A stretch of 64,000 nt of DNA from Mycobacterium sp. Root135 (GTDB taxonomy: Bacteria; Actinomycetota; Actinomycetes; Mycobacteriales; Mycobacteriaceae): contig NZ_LMEZ01000009.1 of assembly GCF_001426545.1 (NCBI RefSeq), positions 62,001 to 126,000 of the forward strand. Direction: 5' to 3'. A program made the translations under genes and the position numbers. Numbering within the stretch: position 1 is the first letter of the stretch; each line of letters begins with the position of its first letter. Under the pieces are notes generated by a model. That model worked only from the letters and a program-made list of their open reading frames with translations. It made no database searches and was not told where the DNA came from. Positions 56,011 to 64,000 of this stretch are shown here, piece by piece.

Positions 56011-58841
56011 TGCCGCACTCCGAAATCCGATGCCTGCCGCAGCGGGCGTCTGCGTACCAGCGTCGGCCACCAGAACCACGGCCCGAAGAGTCTCAGCAGA
56101 CACGGCACGATGAACGAACGCACGATCAACGTGTCCAGCAGCAGACCGATGCACACCGTCGTGCCCACCTGGCCGATGGTCCGCAGGTCACTGGTCAGCA
56201 TCGCAAGCATGGTGAACGCGAAGACCAGGCCGGCAGACGTCACCACCCCGCCCGTGCTTCCCAGCGCCCTGATCAACCCGGTGTCCAGCCCGGCCCCCAA
56301 CTCCTCCTTGACGCGGGCGATCAACAGCAGGTTGTAGTCCGACCCGACGGCCACCAGGATGATGAACGTGATCGGCAGCACCAGCCAGTGCAGGTGCAGG
56401 CCGATCAGGTGCTGCCAGACCAGCACGGACAGCCCGAACGCGCCGGCGAACGAGAACGCGACCGTACCGGGAATCACCAACGCGGCCATCAGACTTCGCG
56501 TGATGAACAGCATGATGAGGAAGATCAGGATGAACGCGGCGATCGCCACGATGAGCAGATCCGACGCGGCGTAGGTCTTGATGTCCAAGTTGTTCGACCC
56601 CGCACCGCCGATGTAGATCTTGGCGCCGGCCAACGAGGTTTCCTTGAGAGCGATCTGGATGGCCTCGGGGAACTTCTCCACGTGTTCGACCCCTTCGGGG
56701 CCCATGGCGTTCCCTTCGTGAGTGACGATGAAGCGGGCGGCCTTGCCGTCCGGCGACATCATCAACTGCATGCCGGCCTTGACGTCGTCGTTGTCGAAGG
56801 CCTCTCTGGGCATGTAGAAGAACGAATCGCTTCGGGAGGCGTCGAAGTCGTTGCCCACGTTGATCAGATCGTCGAACGTCTGACCGGTCTGGGTGGACTG
56901 CAGGTGCGCCGGGCCGTAGGACTGCACGATGACGGACTGCAGCATCTGCGTCTGGTCGCGCTGAATCTTCAACTGGGCCACCAGTTGCGGCATCAGGGCG
57001 TCGACGGCCTGAAAGTCGGTGACGGCGTTGCCGATCTGTTCGCGGAGACTGTCGATGCCGTCCAAGCCGTCGAACAGCGACCGGAAGGCGTAACACAGCG
57101 GGATGTCGAAACAGTGTGGCTCGTAGTAGAAGTAGCTCTTGAGCGGCCGGAACGTGTCGTCGAGATTGGAGATGTCGGCGTTGATCTCTTCGGTGACGGC
57201 CTGCAGGTTCTCGAAGGTGAGCACCGTGGCGTGCAGGTCGTCGGCCAGCTTCTGGTTGAGGTCGATGGTCTTGCTCAACGTCGCGACGGTGTCCGCCTGG
57301 ATTCTGGCCTGCTCGTCGGTGTCGGCGTTGGACCGTTGGTTGAAGGGCAGCTGTTGCCCGCTGGCCCCGCCCTGGGTGGTGAACAGGTAGGGCAGGGTGG
57401 CGCGGTCGAGCGGCCGGCCGAGCGGTCGGGTGATGCTCTGCACCATGGCGACGCCGGGAACGCGGATGAGTGCGCCCGCCACCCGGTCCAGTGAGATGAA
57501 GTCGGCTGAGTTGCGCATGTCGTGGTCGGACTCGACCATCAGCATTTCGCTGAACAGCTTGCTCTGGGGAAAGTGCCGGTCCGAGGCCGCGAAGCCCTGA
57601 TTGGCGGCCGCGTCGGTCGGTTGGTACGCGCGGTCGTCGTAGCTGACGCGGTAGGTCGGAACGAACAGCGCCCCGATCATGACCACGGCGCAACTGGCCG
57701 CCAGGATGGGCACCGGCCACCGCACCACACTGGCCGCGATCCGCCGGTAGAAGTGCCCGCGTACCAACCGCTTTGGGTCGAAGAGCCCGAACAGGCTGCC
57801 GACGGTCAGGATCGCCGGGCCGAGCGTCAGCGCCGCGGAGATGGTGACCAGCATGGCGATGGCGACGGCCGGGCCCATGGTGTGGAAGTAGTCGAGGCGG
57901 GCGAAGCTCAGGCAGAATCCGGCGCCGGCGATGGTCAGCCCCGAACCGACGATGATGGGTGTCACGCTGCGGTAGGCGGTGAAGTACGCCTCCTCCCTGG
58001 TCTCGCCGAGTTGGCGGGCTTCCTGGTAGCGGCCCATCAGGAAGATCCCGTAGTCGGTCCCGGCGCCCAGCGTCAGGGCCACCACGATGTTCACCGCGAA
58101 CGACGACAGCGGGATGACGCCGAAATGGCCGAGGGTGGAGACGATCCCCTTGGCGATGAGCATCTCGAACAGCACGGTGGCCAGCGGCATCAGCACCGTG
58201 CTGGGGGAGCGGTAGACCAACAGCAGCATCGCGATGATCAGGAAGATCGTGACGATGGTGATGTTGTTGAGGCTGGAGTTGGCGATGGCCAGTGTGTCGG
58301 AGGCCAGCGGTGCCGCGCCGCTGACGTAAGCCTTGAGACCCGGCGGCGGGGTGTCGTTGGCGACGATCGCGCGGACCGCGTCGACGGACTGGTTGGCCTC
58401 GATCTGGCCGATGTCGCCGGCAAGCCGCAGCAGCACGAACGTGGACTTGCCGTCGACGCTCTGCGCGCCTGCGGCTGAGAACGGCTTCCCCCACAGATCC
58501 ATGACGTACTGCACGTGCTTGGGGTCGTTCTTCAGTCGCAGCATCAGGTCGTCGTAGTACCGATGGTCGGCATCGTTGAGCGGGTGGTCCGCTTCGAGCA
58601 CCACCATCGTCAGGCTGGTGGACGTCGACTCCTGGAACTTTTCGCCGATGTGCAGCATCGCCGCCTGCGACGGTGCGTAGGTCGGGATCATCGGGCCTGC
58701 GAGTTCGGTCGCGACGTCTTCAACCTTCGGGATGAAGGTGTTCGTCGTGACGGCGATCAGACCCCAAAACACGATGATCGGAATGGCAAGGAGCCGAACG
58801 GTTCTCGCGACGAACGGACGTTTCGCCCGGTGCGCGCTCAC
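56007..58841 (-). CDS. MmpL-family RND transporter
   Basis: This 944-residue protein has the MmpL layout: one N-terminal transmembrane helix, a periplasmic loop with SLTMVVLEADHPLND, a five-helix bundle with the proton-relay pair in LGAGTDYGIFLMGRYQE, a second large periplasmic loop with coiled-coil character (about 430-690), and a second helix bundle with VAVGSDYNLLLIARVKEE. It exports a lipid, siderophore or small drug using proton force with the MmpS partner encoded upstream. Two cysteines near EPHCFDIPLCYAF lie in the second loop, as in MmpL5-like members. Cargo unknown. Confidence 0.93.
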   Translation of the reverse strand: MSAHRAKRPFVARTVRLLAIPIIVFWGLIAVTTNTFIPKVEDVATELAGPMIPTYAPSQAAMLHIGEKFQESTSTSLTMVVLEADHPLNDADHRYYDDLMLRLKNDPKHVQYVMDLWGKPFSAAGAQSVDGKSTFVLLRLAGDIGQIEANQSVDAVRAIVANDTPPPGLKAYVSGAAPLASDTLAIANSSLNNITIVTIFLIIAMLLLVYRSPSTVLMPLATVLFEMLIAKGIVSTLGHFGVIPLSSFAVNIVVALTLGAGTDYGIFLMGRYQEARQLGETREEAYFTAYRSVTPIIVGSGLTIAGAGFCLSFARLDYFHTMGPAVAIAMLVTISAALTLGPAILTVGSLFGLFDPKRLVRGHFYRRIAASVVRWPVPILAASCAVVMIGALFVPTYRVSYDDRAYQPTDAAANQGFAASDRHFPQSKLFSEMLMVESDHDMRNSADFISLDRVAGALIRVPGVAMVQSITRPLGRPLDRATLPYLFTTQGGASGQQLPFNQRSNADTDEQARIQADTVATLSKTIDLNQKLADDLHATVLTFENLQAVTEEINADISNLDDTFRPLKSYFYYEPHCFDIPLCYAFRSLFDGLDGIDSLREQIGNAVTDFQAVDALMPQLVAQLKIQRDQTQMLQSVIVQSYGPAHLQSTQTGQTFDDLINVGNDFDASRSDSFFYMPREAFDNDDVKAGMQLMMSPDGKAARFIVTHEGNAMGPEGVEHVEKFPEAIQIALKETSLAGAKIYIGGAGSNNLDIKTYAASDLLIVAIAAFILIFLIMLFITRSLMAALVIPGTVAFSFAGAFGLSVLVWQHLIGLHLHWLVLPITFIILVAVGSDYNLLLIARVKEELGAGLDTGLIRALGSTGGVVTSAGLVFAFTMLAMLTSDLRTIGQVGTTVCIGLLLDTLIVRSFIVPCLLRLFGPWFWWPTLVRRRPLRQASDFGVRQ

Positions 58842-59281
58842 GCGGACTTCACCCGGCAGGTGACGTCGGCGTCCTCACGGTTGGCGAATTGTTCGTCGCG
58901 GACGACGCCGTTGACCAACATTCGGCAGTGCACGTCGCCGCCGTGGACCTGGGCCGAGATGCTGCCCGAGACGACGGTGAGCGTGGTGGTCTCGGTGTGC
59001 GACCAGGGCAGAGTGTCGAGGTTGACCGTGTGGGGATGGCCGTCGACGTCGAGGTAGGAGAGCATGCCGCTGCCGCCGAGTGAGCCGTCCAGTTCGTAGG
59101 TGAGCTGTTTGGGGACGAACTCCGGCGGGGCCTGCGGGCCGTTGACGGTGATCACCGGTCCGGGCGCCGAGGCCTGGTGCACCTTCCACATGCTCACCCC
59201 GCCGACGGTGACCGCGATGACGGCGACCAGCGGTAGCCAGGCTCTCTCCAGGAAGGTCCTGGCCCTTGATCGTTGGCTCAT
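58838..59281 (-). CDS. MmpS-family accessory protein
   Basis: This 147-residue protein has an N-terminal membrane anchor (LERAWLPLVAVIAVTVGGVSMW, about 11-33) and a periplasmic MmpS domain (LTYELDGSLGGSGMLSYLDVDG, then TLTVVSGSISAQVHGGDVHCRMLVNG with conserved cysteines). It overlaps mmpL (ATGA) and is the first gene of the operon. It lies divergent from the MarR regulator gene with 197 bp between, as with mmpS5-mmpL5 and the MarR-type repressor Rv0678. Confidence 0.93.
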   Translation of the reverse strand: MSQRSRARTFLERAWLPLVAVIAVTVGGVSMWKVHQASAPGPVITVNGPQAPPEFVPKQLTYELDGSLGGSGMLSYLDVDGHPHTVNLDTLPWSHTETTTLTVVSGSISAQVHGGDVHCRMLVNGVVRDEQFANREDADVTCRVKSA

Positions 59282-59310
59282 TCGTTCACCCCTCGGCCCA
59301 TTGGCACCGA

Positions 59311-59475
59311 CGATTTATATCCTATGAACGATCAATTGATCAATCCTGACGGCAGGCCCCACAGCATTCGTACAGAAACCAACGTGACTGGTGGGGCACA
59401 TCGTAGCTACCGGAATAATCCCGCGGCTGGTTTCGTTGCAACCCGCTCATTGCATCATTCGGGTGATATAAATCG
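59311..59475. promoter_or_regulatory. Paired MarR operator candidates at the mmpS and marR promoters
   Basis: CGATTTATATC (59311-59321) lies 30 bp upstream of mmpS, and its exact reverse complement GATATAAATCG (59465-59475) lies 3 bp upstream of the marR start. A 12-bp palindrome GATCAATTGATC (59330-59341) lies beside the first. These AT-rich sites in both promoters are the expected arrangement for a divergent autoregulated repressor. Confidence 0.65.
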
Positions 59476-59478
59476 ATC

Positions 59479-59952
59479 ATGAAGAATGCCGGTGAGGTCG
59501 ACGTGATCTCCGAGATGGTCGAGATGGGGGCGGACACGATGTGGCGATACCTGGCCGACCGCGACGAGTTGAGTGCCAGCGCCACCCTGGCGCTGAATCG
59601 GCTGAATCGTGAAGGACCGATGCGGTTGACGACACTCGCCGAGGCCGAGGGCGCCAGTCAGTCGGCGATGACGCAGTTGGTCCAGCGCCTGGAGCGCCAG
59701 GGCTTGGTGGAGAGGCGCGCCGACCCCGCGGATGGTCGGGCGTCGTTGGTGGTGATCGGCGAGGCGGGCAGGCGGATGTGGGACGGCCGGGCCGACGTCC
59801 GCCGCCAGCGGATCGCCGACATGTTGGACGACGTCGGTCCCGACGATCGGGTGGCGCTGTGGTTGGCCGCTCAGGTGGTCGTGCGGGTTCTCGGTCAGAT
59901 GCGGCAGGCCGCCGGCTTGCACATGCACGCCGACGGCGACGTCACGGGCTGA
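59479..59952 (+). CDS. MarR-family transcriptional repressor
   Basis: This 157-residue winged-helix protein has AGEVDVISEMVEMGADTMWRYLADR at the dimer helix, recognition region LAEAEGASQSAMTQLVQRLERQGLVERRADPADGRASLVVI (wing with DGR), and a C-terminal dimerisation helix. It probably represses the divergent mmpS-mmpL operon and itself, releasing on binding a small molecule such as an exported compound. Matching inverse sites lie in both promoters. Its 3' end overlaps the converging DUF6498 gene by 11 bp. Confidence 0.93.
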   Translation: MKNAGEVDVISEMVEMGADTMWRYLADRDELSASATLALNRLNREGPMRLTTLAEAEGASQSAMTQLVQRLERQGLVERRADPADGRASLVVIGEAGRRMWDGRADVRRQRIADMLDDVGPDDRVALWLAAQVVVRVLGQMRQAAGLHMHADGDVTG

Positions 59953-60712
59953 CCCACCGCCCCTCGTTGCGCTCGCGGCGAGCGATTTCGGCGTCGCGGT
60001 CCCTCGTCCAGGAGTCCTCGAACCGTTCGTCGGAGCGGACCCGGGGAACGCGATTCATCATGCCGCTCAACCACTTCGGCGCCTCCCGTGGCTCCCATTG
60101 CGGCAGTGCGATGCTCAGTGCGGCCAGGGTCTTGAGGGCGACGAAGATGCCGAACAACGCGTCGGCGGCATCGGTCAGGGCGATCCCGATCAGCCCGAAG
60201 ACGAGCGTGAGGTGGACGACGACCACCCGGCTCAGTCCTCGGTGGGCGAGCTGTTCGAGCCGCCAGAACGACCACCGCCGCAGGCTGAGCACATCCATCG
60301 CGAAGTCTGCGGTCAGAAACCCGAGGACGACGAGGCCGCCGAAACCCGCTGTGCGCCAGTCGACGTGGGCGAGTTCGCGATTGTCCTCCCTGCCGAGCAG
60401 GAACAGGATGGCGCAGAGGAACACGGCGTGGACGCCGCAGAAGCCGAAACTGGTCACCGCGAAGCCCGCGAGGAAGGACGACCGCTGCGCGCCGCGCCGA
60501 GTCGTCCCGCCCGCCTGATACCTGAAGTGCCCCTGACGGGGTGTCCAGCGACGGTGCAGGAGGATCCGGGCGCAGACGAACACAGACGCGGCCACCGTCT
60601 CGAACCAGTAGACGACGAGCGTCGTACCGCCCGCCCAGCCGCCGACGAACCACCCGACGACCGGGACGGCGATGACCGCCAGGAGGATCAGCGGCGACAC
60701 GAAGCGAGTCAC
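59942..60712 (-). CDS. DUF6498-type multi-pass membrane protein
   Basis: This 256-residue protein has about six predicted transmembrane helices (for example SPLILLAVIAVPVVGWFVGGW, LVVYWFETVAASVFVCARILL, FGFCGVHAVFLCAILFLLG, VVVVHLTLVFGLIGIALTDAA). The YWFET and VVVVHLTLVFG segments are seen in DUF6498 proteins. The GTG 60712 start lies 7 nt after the DAHP synthase stop, so it is probably co-transcribed with aroG-like. Function unknown. Confidence 0.72.
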   Translation of the reverse strand: MTRFVSPLILLAVIAVPVVGWFVGGWAGGTTLVVYWFETVAASVFVCARILLHRRWTPRQGHFRYQAGGTTRRGAQRSSFLAGFAVTSFGFCGVHAVFLCAILFLLGREDNRELAHVDWRTAGFGGLVVLGFLTADFAMDVLSLRRWSFWRLEQLAHRGLSRVVVVHLTLVFGLIGIALTDAADALFGIFVALKTLAALSIALPQWEPREAPKWLSGMMNRVPRVRSDERFEDSWTRDRDAEIARRERNEGRWVSP

Positions 60713-60719
60713 GGTGGAG

Positions 60720-61793
60720 CTATCGGGCTTTCGCGTCGTGCAGGCGTCCGAGCACTCCGGCGGTGGTGGTGAAGTCCATGCACGCGTCGGTGACCGACTG
60801 GCCGTAGACGAGGTGCCCGCTGACGGGCTGGGCGCCGGCCACCAGGAAGCTCTCCAGCATCAACCCGCTGATGCCCTGCTCCCCGTCGGCGATCCGGGCG
60901 GCGATCTCGTCGGCGACGAGGGCTTGGCGCACGTGGTCCTTGCCCGAATTGGCGTGCGAGCAGTCGATCATGACGTTGCCGGGCAGCCCAGCGGCGACCA
61001 CGCCCTCGATCGCCGCGGCGACGGAGCGGGCGTCGTAGTTGGGGCCCGAGGATCCGCCGCGCAAGATCAGGTGGCAGTCGGGATTGCCCGCGGTCTCGAC
61101 GATGGCGCCGCGGCCGAGATCGTCGATTCCGAAGAAGACGTGCTGTGCCGCAGCGGCTCTCACACCGTCGACGGCCGGCTGAACGCTACCGTCGGTGCCG
61201 TTCTTGAACCCGACGGGCATCGACAGCCCGGAGGCCAACTGGCGGTGAATCTGGGACTCGGTGGTCCTGGCCCCTATCGCGCCCCACGCCACGGTGTCGG
61301 CGATGTACTGCGGGCTCGTCGGCTCCAGGAATTCACAGCCCACGGCGAGTCCTATCGCACCGATGTCGAGCAGCAGTCCGCGGGCCGTGCGCAACCCTCG
61401 CTCGACGTCGTAGGTGCCGTCCATGCCGGGGTCGTTGATCAGGCCCTTCCAACCGACGGTGGTGCGGGGCTTCTCGAAGTAGACCCGCATGACGATCTTC
61501 AGCCGATCGGCGTAGGCGTCGGCCAGGGGCGCCAGGCGGTGCGCGTAGTCCAGCGCGGCCACCGGGTCGTGGACCGAGCAGGGACCGACGACGACGAGCA
61601 GTCGGTCGTCACGGCCGGCGAGGATTTCGGTGATCTCGTCGCGGTGGCGTTGAACCGCCGCGGCGCCGTCGCGGTCGAGGGGGAGTTCGGCCAGGATCTG
61701 CGCGGGTGGCGGCACGGGACGGAAGGACACGATCCGCCGGTCGGAGGTGGTCTGCGCGTCTGCGACGTCTGCGGCGGGGCTGGTGATGGTCAC
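60720..61793 (-). CDS. Class I (AroFGH-type) 3-deoxy-D-arabino-heptulosonate-7-phosphate synthase
   Basis: This 357-residue enzyme condenses PEP and erythrose-4-phosphate, the first step of aromatic amino acid synthesis. Motifs include VVVGPCSVHDPVAALDYA, RVYFEKPRTTVGWKGLINDP (PEP/E4P-binding loop with KPRT), GFKNGTDGS, MIDCSHANSGK (metal site) and MLESFLVAG. M. tuberculosis depends on a class II enzyme; this E. coli-like type is an additional form found in faster growers. Its N-terminus is short, and feedback specificity cannot be read by eye. A structured leader RNA precedes it, and a membrane-protein gene follows. Confidence 0.93.
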   Translation of the reverse strand: MTITSPAADVADAQTTSDRRIVSFRPVPPPAQILAELPLDRDGAAAVQRHRDEITEILAGRDDRLLVVVGPCSVHDPVAALDYAHRLAPLADAYADRLKIVMRVYFEKPRTTVGWKGLINDPGMDGTYDVERGLRTARGLLLDIGAIGLAVGCEFLEPTSPQYIADTVAWGAIGARTTESQIHRQLASGLSMPVGFKNGTDGSVQPAVDGVRAAAAQHVFFGIDDLGRGAIVETAGNPDCHLILRGGSSGPNYDARSVAAAIEGVVAAGLPGNVMIDCSHANSGKDHVRQALVADEIAARIADGEQGISGLMLESFLVAGAQPVSGHLVYGQSVTDACMDFTTTAGVLGRLHDAKAR

Positions 61794-61821
61794 GATGTTC
61801 GGGCTTCCTGTGAGTGGTTCT

Positions 61822-61964
61822 CAGGGCTCACCCGTGGAGGATTCGGAGCCCTGAAATGACGAAAGCAGCGACCATGTGGTCACTGCTGGGGCTCCGGGTG
61901 GCGTATCGCGCGTCGAGTCTAAAGCGCCTTATCGCAGGCTCCACCCGGAGCCGAGATAAAGCGC
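61822..61964 (-). ncRNA. Structured leader upstream of the DAHP synthase gene
   Basis: In the reverse-strand transcript there are three hairpins: one long stem (61924-61964: 10 pairs plus an inner GGCTCC/GGAGCC stem), one 10-bp stem (61865-61886), and one 8-bp stem (61822-61853). The first two are fully paired only on this strand, through G-U pairs that become C-A mismatches on the other. A 12-bp segment (61890-61901) can pair instead with 61941-61952, disrupting the long stem. A 15-codon reading frame (61828-61875) starts in the loop of the second. It looks like an attenuator or riboswitch-type leader. Other sequence to 62116 shows nothing clear. Confidence 0.6.
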
Positions 61965-62116
61965 CAATAGCTGCGCGTGCCGATGTTCACGGCAGGAACC
62001 ATACCGCGTCAATCACCTGGCCGTCGACCGGCCTGCCTGCCTCGACTCTGCGGTCACTGCGAAGAAGTGCGAGAAGCGGTCGCAGCACGCGCAGAGTCGG
62101 GACGGCAAAGTGGCGG

Positions 62117-63295
62117 CTAGGCCGTCAGATCGTCGTCGTCCCACTCGTCGGCGTTCCTCAGCGACGTGAGCTCGGGGTTCACGGTGGTCTCGGTGCGCTG
62201 GCCGCCGCTACGGCGGGCGAAGTACACGTTAGAGGTGGCGATCGTGATGAGTTCCTCGACGACGTCGTGCGGCGGGTGTCCGACGAGGTCGTCCAGTGGC
62301 GTGACCACGGTGCCGATGCTTGCGGTGAGTCGGTAGGGGGCGGTGCGCACGGTGTGCTGCAGTCGGTCGGTGAGCACCGAGGCGTCGGTGCTGAGGAACG
62401 TGTCGGCGACGAGGTACTCGGACTCGCCGACGTGCGCGAGGATCGCGTCGCGCCGCAGCGTCTCGCGCAGTCGCTGCCCGATCGCCACCCTGGCCTGATT
62501 CCCCCCTGCGTCCCCACCCATCGCGGTCAGCAGTGAGAAGCTGTCGAGGCTGACGACCACGATGGCCAGGAAGCGGTCGTCGTCCCTGTCGCGGGCGACG
62601 ATGGTCGCGATGCGGTCCGAGAAGGCGTCACGTGTCAGCAGCCCGGTCAACGGTTCGAGCTCGCCGTAGTGAACGTCGTTGTCCACCAACCGGACAACGC
62701 TCCGACAGCAGAACACTACGAAGGCGTTGACGAGAGCGAACAAGGCCACCACCGCCACGGTGACCTCGGGCGTCACGCCGGCGAAGCGCACCGACTGCAC
62801 CACGAGTGTCGCGACTCCGGCGATCCAGGTGTAGGCCAACAGCCACCCTGCATGGAAGACGGCGGCGAACGCAGACACGGCGATGAACGCGGTGGCCCCC
62901 ATCATGCCGATGGCGGGATCGCGCTCGATGAGACAGGCGACGCCGACCAGGACGCTGACGGCCAGAGTGGACAGCTGGGACAGCCTGCGCGTCGGCCAAC
63001 TCGACCTCAACCAGATCGTGGACAAGGCGACGCAGCACGCGAACACCGCGACGGCGATCGAACGGTCGCGTGCACCCGTCGGGCCGTGATCCCCGAGCAT
63101 CAGCAGCAGTGGCAGGGCGCCGCAGCCGAAGATGTTGAGGGCGGTCAGCCGGCAGGTGGCGCGCTGATGGCCCCTCGCCGCCAGCATCGAGGTGATCCAG
63201 TAGTAGCGATCCTCGGAGTGAAGCCGACGCAGCACCGCGGACAGCACGGTCAGCCTCGCGCGGACGGGCCGAGGCGCAGACCGCGATCGGCACAC
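62117..63295 (-). CDS. Membrane protein with degenerate GGDEF domain
   Basis: This 392-residue protein has about six transmembrane helices in residues 45-205 (for example LTALNIFGCGALPLLLMLG, SIAVAVFACCVALSTIWL, AVSVLVGVACLI, AVFHAGWLLAYTWIAGVATLVV, VTVAVVALFALVNAFVVFC). A cytoplasmic GGDEF-type domain follows (LEPLTGLLTRDAFSDRI start, about 215-365). At the active site, VGESEYLVAD stands where active cyclases have GGDEF, so diguanylate cyclase activity is unlikely. It could be a ligand-sensing or structural remnant. The start may lie at a later Met; the first 30 residues are Arg-rich. Confidence 0.82.
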   Translation of the reverse strand: MCRSRSAPRPVRARLTVLSAVLRRLHSEDRYYWITSMLAARGHQRATCRLTALNIFGCGALPLLLMLGDHGPTGARDRSIAVAVFACCVALSTIWLRSSWPTRRLSQLSTLAVSVLVGVACLIERDPAIGMMGATAFIAVSAFAAVFHAGWLLAYTWIAGVATLVVQSVRFAGVTPEVTVAVVALFALVNAFVVFCCRSVVRLVDNDVHYGELEPLTGLLTRDAFSDRIATIVARDRDDDRFLAIVVVSLDSFSLLTAMGGDAGGNQARVAIGQRLRETLRRDAILAHVGESEYLVADTFLSTDASVLTDRLQHTVRTAPYRLTASIGTVVTPLDDLVGHPPHDVVEELITIATSNVYFARRSGGQRTETTVNPELTSLRNADEWDDDDLTA

Positions 63296-63384
63296 TCACG
63301 GGAACGGCCAGTTAGCACGCGGGAAACAGTAATCGAACTTCAAGATCAGTGGTTAGTCTTCGGCGCCTGGCATAGCGTGGAGGG

Positions 63385-64000
63385 GTGACGGACACTTCGA
63401 CCGAACGTGGCTTCGCCGCCCCCTTCCTGGACCCTTCCGCCTTCGAGCCGGACATCGCCGATCCCGCCGAACTCCGGGACCACCGCAAGCGCCGTCTTGC
63501 CCTGGCGTACCGCGTGATTGGTGCGATGGGGTGGGGGTCACTGGGCGACGGGCACATCTCGGCGCGTGATCCCGAGCGGCCGGATTGCTTCTGGCTGGCC
63601 CGGTACGGCGTCCCGTTCCGCGTCATGACCACCGACGACCTCGTATTGGTCCGCCCCGACGGCACGATCGAGGGCGGCGGGCACATCAACGTGGCCGCGT
63701 TCCACATTCACGCCCCCGTGCACGAGGCGCGTCCGGAAGTCGTCTCGGCGGCGCACTTCCACACGCCGTACGGCACGCCGTTCTCGGCGACGGTCACCAA
63801 GCTGGCGCCGATCTCCCAGGAGGCGTGCGCGTTCTTCGGCGACCACGAGATGTTCGACGACGAGGAAGTCAGCATCGCGTCGCTCGACGGCGGCAAGCGC
63901 ATCGCGGCCGCTCTCGACGAGGCGCGCGGAGTGATCCTGCGCAACCACGGGCTGCTGACGGTCGGGGCCACGGTCGACTCGGCGGTGGGCTTCTTCATGT
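63385..64000 (+). CDS. Class II aldolase/adducin family protein, N-terminal part
   Basis: The gene starts at GTG 63385 and runs out of the window after about 205 residues. The class II aldolase fold is shown by LAYRVIGAMGWGSLGDGHISARDPE, the metal-binding AAHFHTPYGTPFSA (His-x-His), and ILRNHGLLTVGATVDSAVGFF (third His). These enzymes cleave or isomerise sugar phosphates, or act as decarboxylases or dehydratases, using zinc; the substrate is unknown. GGAGG lies almost touching the GTG, so a start a few codons downstream cannot be excluded. Confidence 0.88.
   Translation, partial: MTDTSTERGFAAPFLDPSAFEPDIADPAELRDHRKRRLALAYRVIGAMGWGSLGDGHISARDPERPDCFWLARYGVPFRVMTTDDLVLVRPDGTIEGGGHINVAAFHIHAPVHEARPEVVSAAHFHTPYGTPFSATVTKLAPISQEACAFFGDHEMFDDEEVSIASLDGGKRIAAALDEARGVILRNHGLLTVGATVDSAVGFFM

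Noticed and set aside
60720-61793. Naming the DAHP synthase as M. tuberculosis AroG
   Set aside because: The M. tuberculosis enzyme is class II, whereas motifs here (KPRT loop, GFKNGTDG, MIDCSHANS) are class I, so the shared name would mislead.

Overview
The window reads as the chromosome of a fast-growing mycobacterium (Mycolicibacterium type). The evidence is high-GC coding sequence, gene order that follows M. tuberculosis Rv0959 to Rv0996 almost gene for gene on the left (VWA protein, DUF1707 protein, echA7-fadE12-accA2-accD2-fadE13-AtuA-like, rpmF, mprA-mprB-pepD-moaB2, mscL, SAF protein, Ruc/FmdB protein, 5-formyl-THF cyclo-ligase, galU, moeA/glp, rimJ-like, glpR), and an MspA-family porin, which fast growers have and M. 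tuberculosis lacks. Gene names rest on recognition of sequence and order; no search was run.

Layout. (1) 1-9.4 kb: a reverse-strand acyl-CoA catabolic operon with overlapping genes (AtuA-like, two acyl-CoA dehydrogenases, biotin-dependent carboxylase beta and alpha chains, enoyl-CoA hydratase). (2) 9.6-14.1 kb: rpmF, then the envelope-stress module MprA-MprB-PepD and moaB2. (3) 14.3-22.0 kb: a porin with a shortened constriction loop, mscL, housekeeping genes, and the cell-division pair glp and glpR. (4) 22.05 kb: tRNA-Ala(CGC), whose 3' end is an integration site.

(5) 22107-51297: an integrated mobile element of about 29.2 kb. It is bounded by a perfect 21-bp direct repeat of the tRNA 3' end (attL and attR). 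It opens with a tyrosine integrase and has candidate integrase arm sites at both ends. Inside are a regulatory/HNH segment; a divergent protein with family-A polymerase-like palm motifs; a type VII secretion-like cassette (EspC-like protein, DUF1023 hydrolase, lipoprotein) with a decayed duplicate; two zinc-ribbon membrane proteins; a 1571-residue surface protein with two seven-bladed propellers; a serine resolvase with a repeat-rich upstream site; and, at 38.6-51.1 kb, a dense conflict/defence-like block. That block holds a GHKL ATPase fused to a PD-(D/E)xK-like domain, a DprA-ComFC pair, a nuclease-helicase with eight Helicase-Associated repeats, a HEPN-like protein, an ADP-ribosylglycohydrolase fused to a phosphatase, an XRE regulator with a DUF2637 membrane protein, and a VWA protein. 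No FtsK/TraB translocase or Rep gene was recognised. This block is the best candidate for an undescribed system.

(6) 51.3-64 kb: ordinary chromosome again. It holds a PaaI thioesterase, HAD hydrolase, GNAT, methyltransferase, small secreted protein, acyl-CoA-dehydrogenase-like monooxygenase, an mmpS-mmpL-membrane protein operon facing a MarR regulator with matching operator sequences, a DUF6498 protein, a class I DAHP synthase behind a strongly structured leader RNA, a degenerate GGDEF protein, and the start of a class II aldolase.
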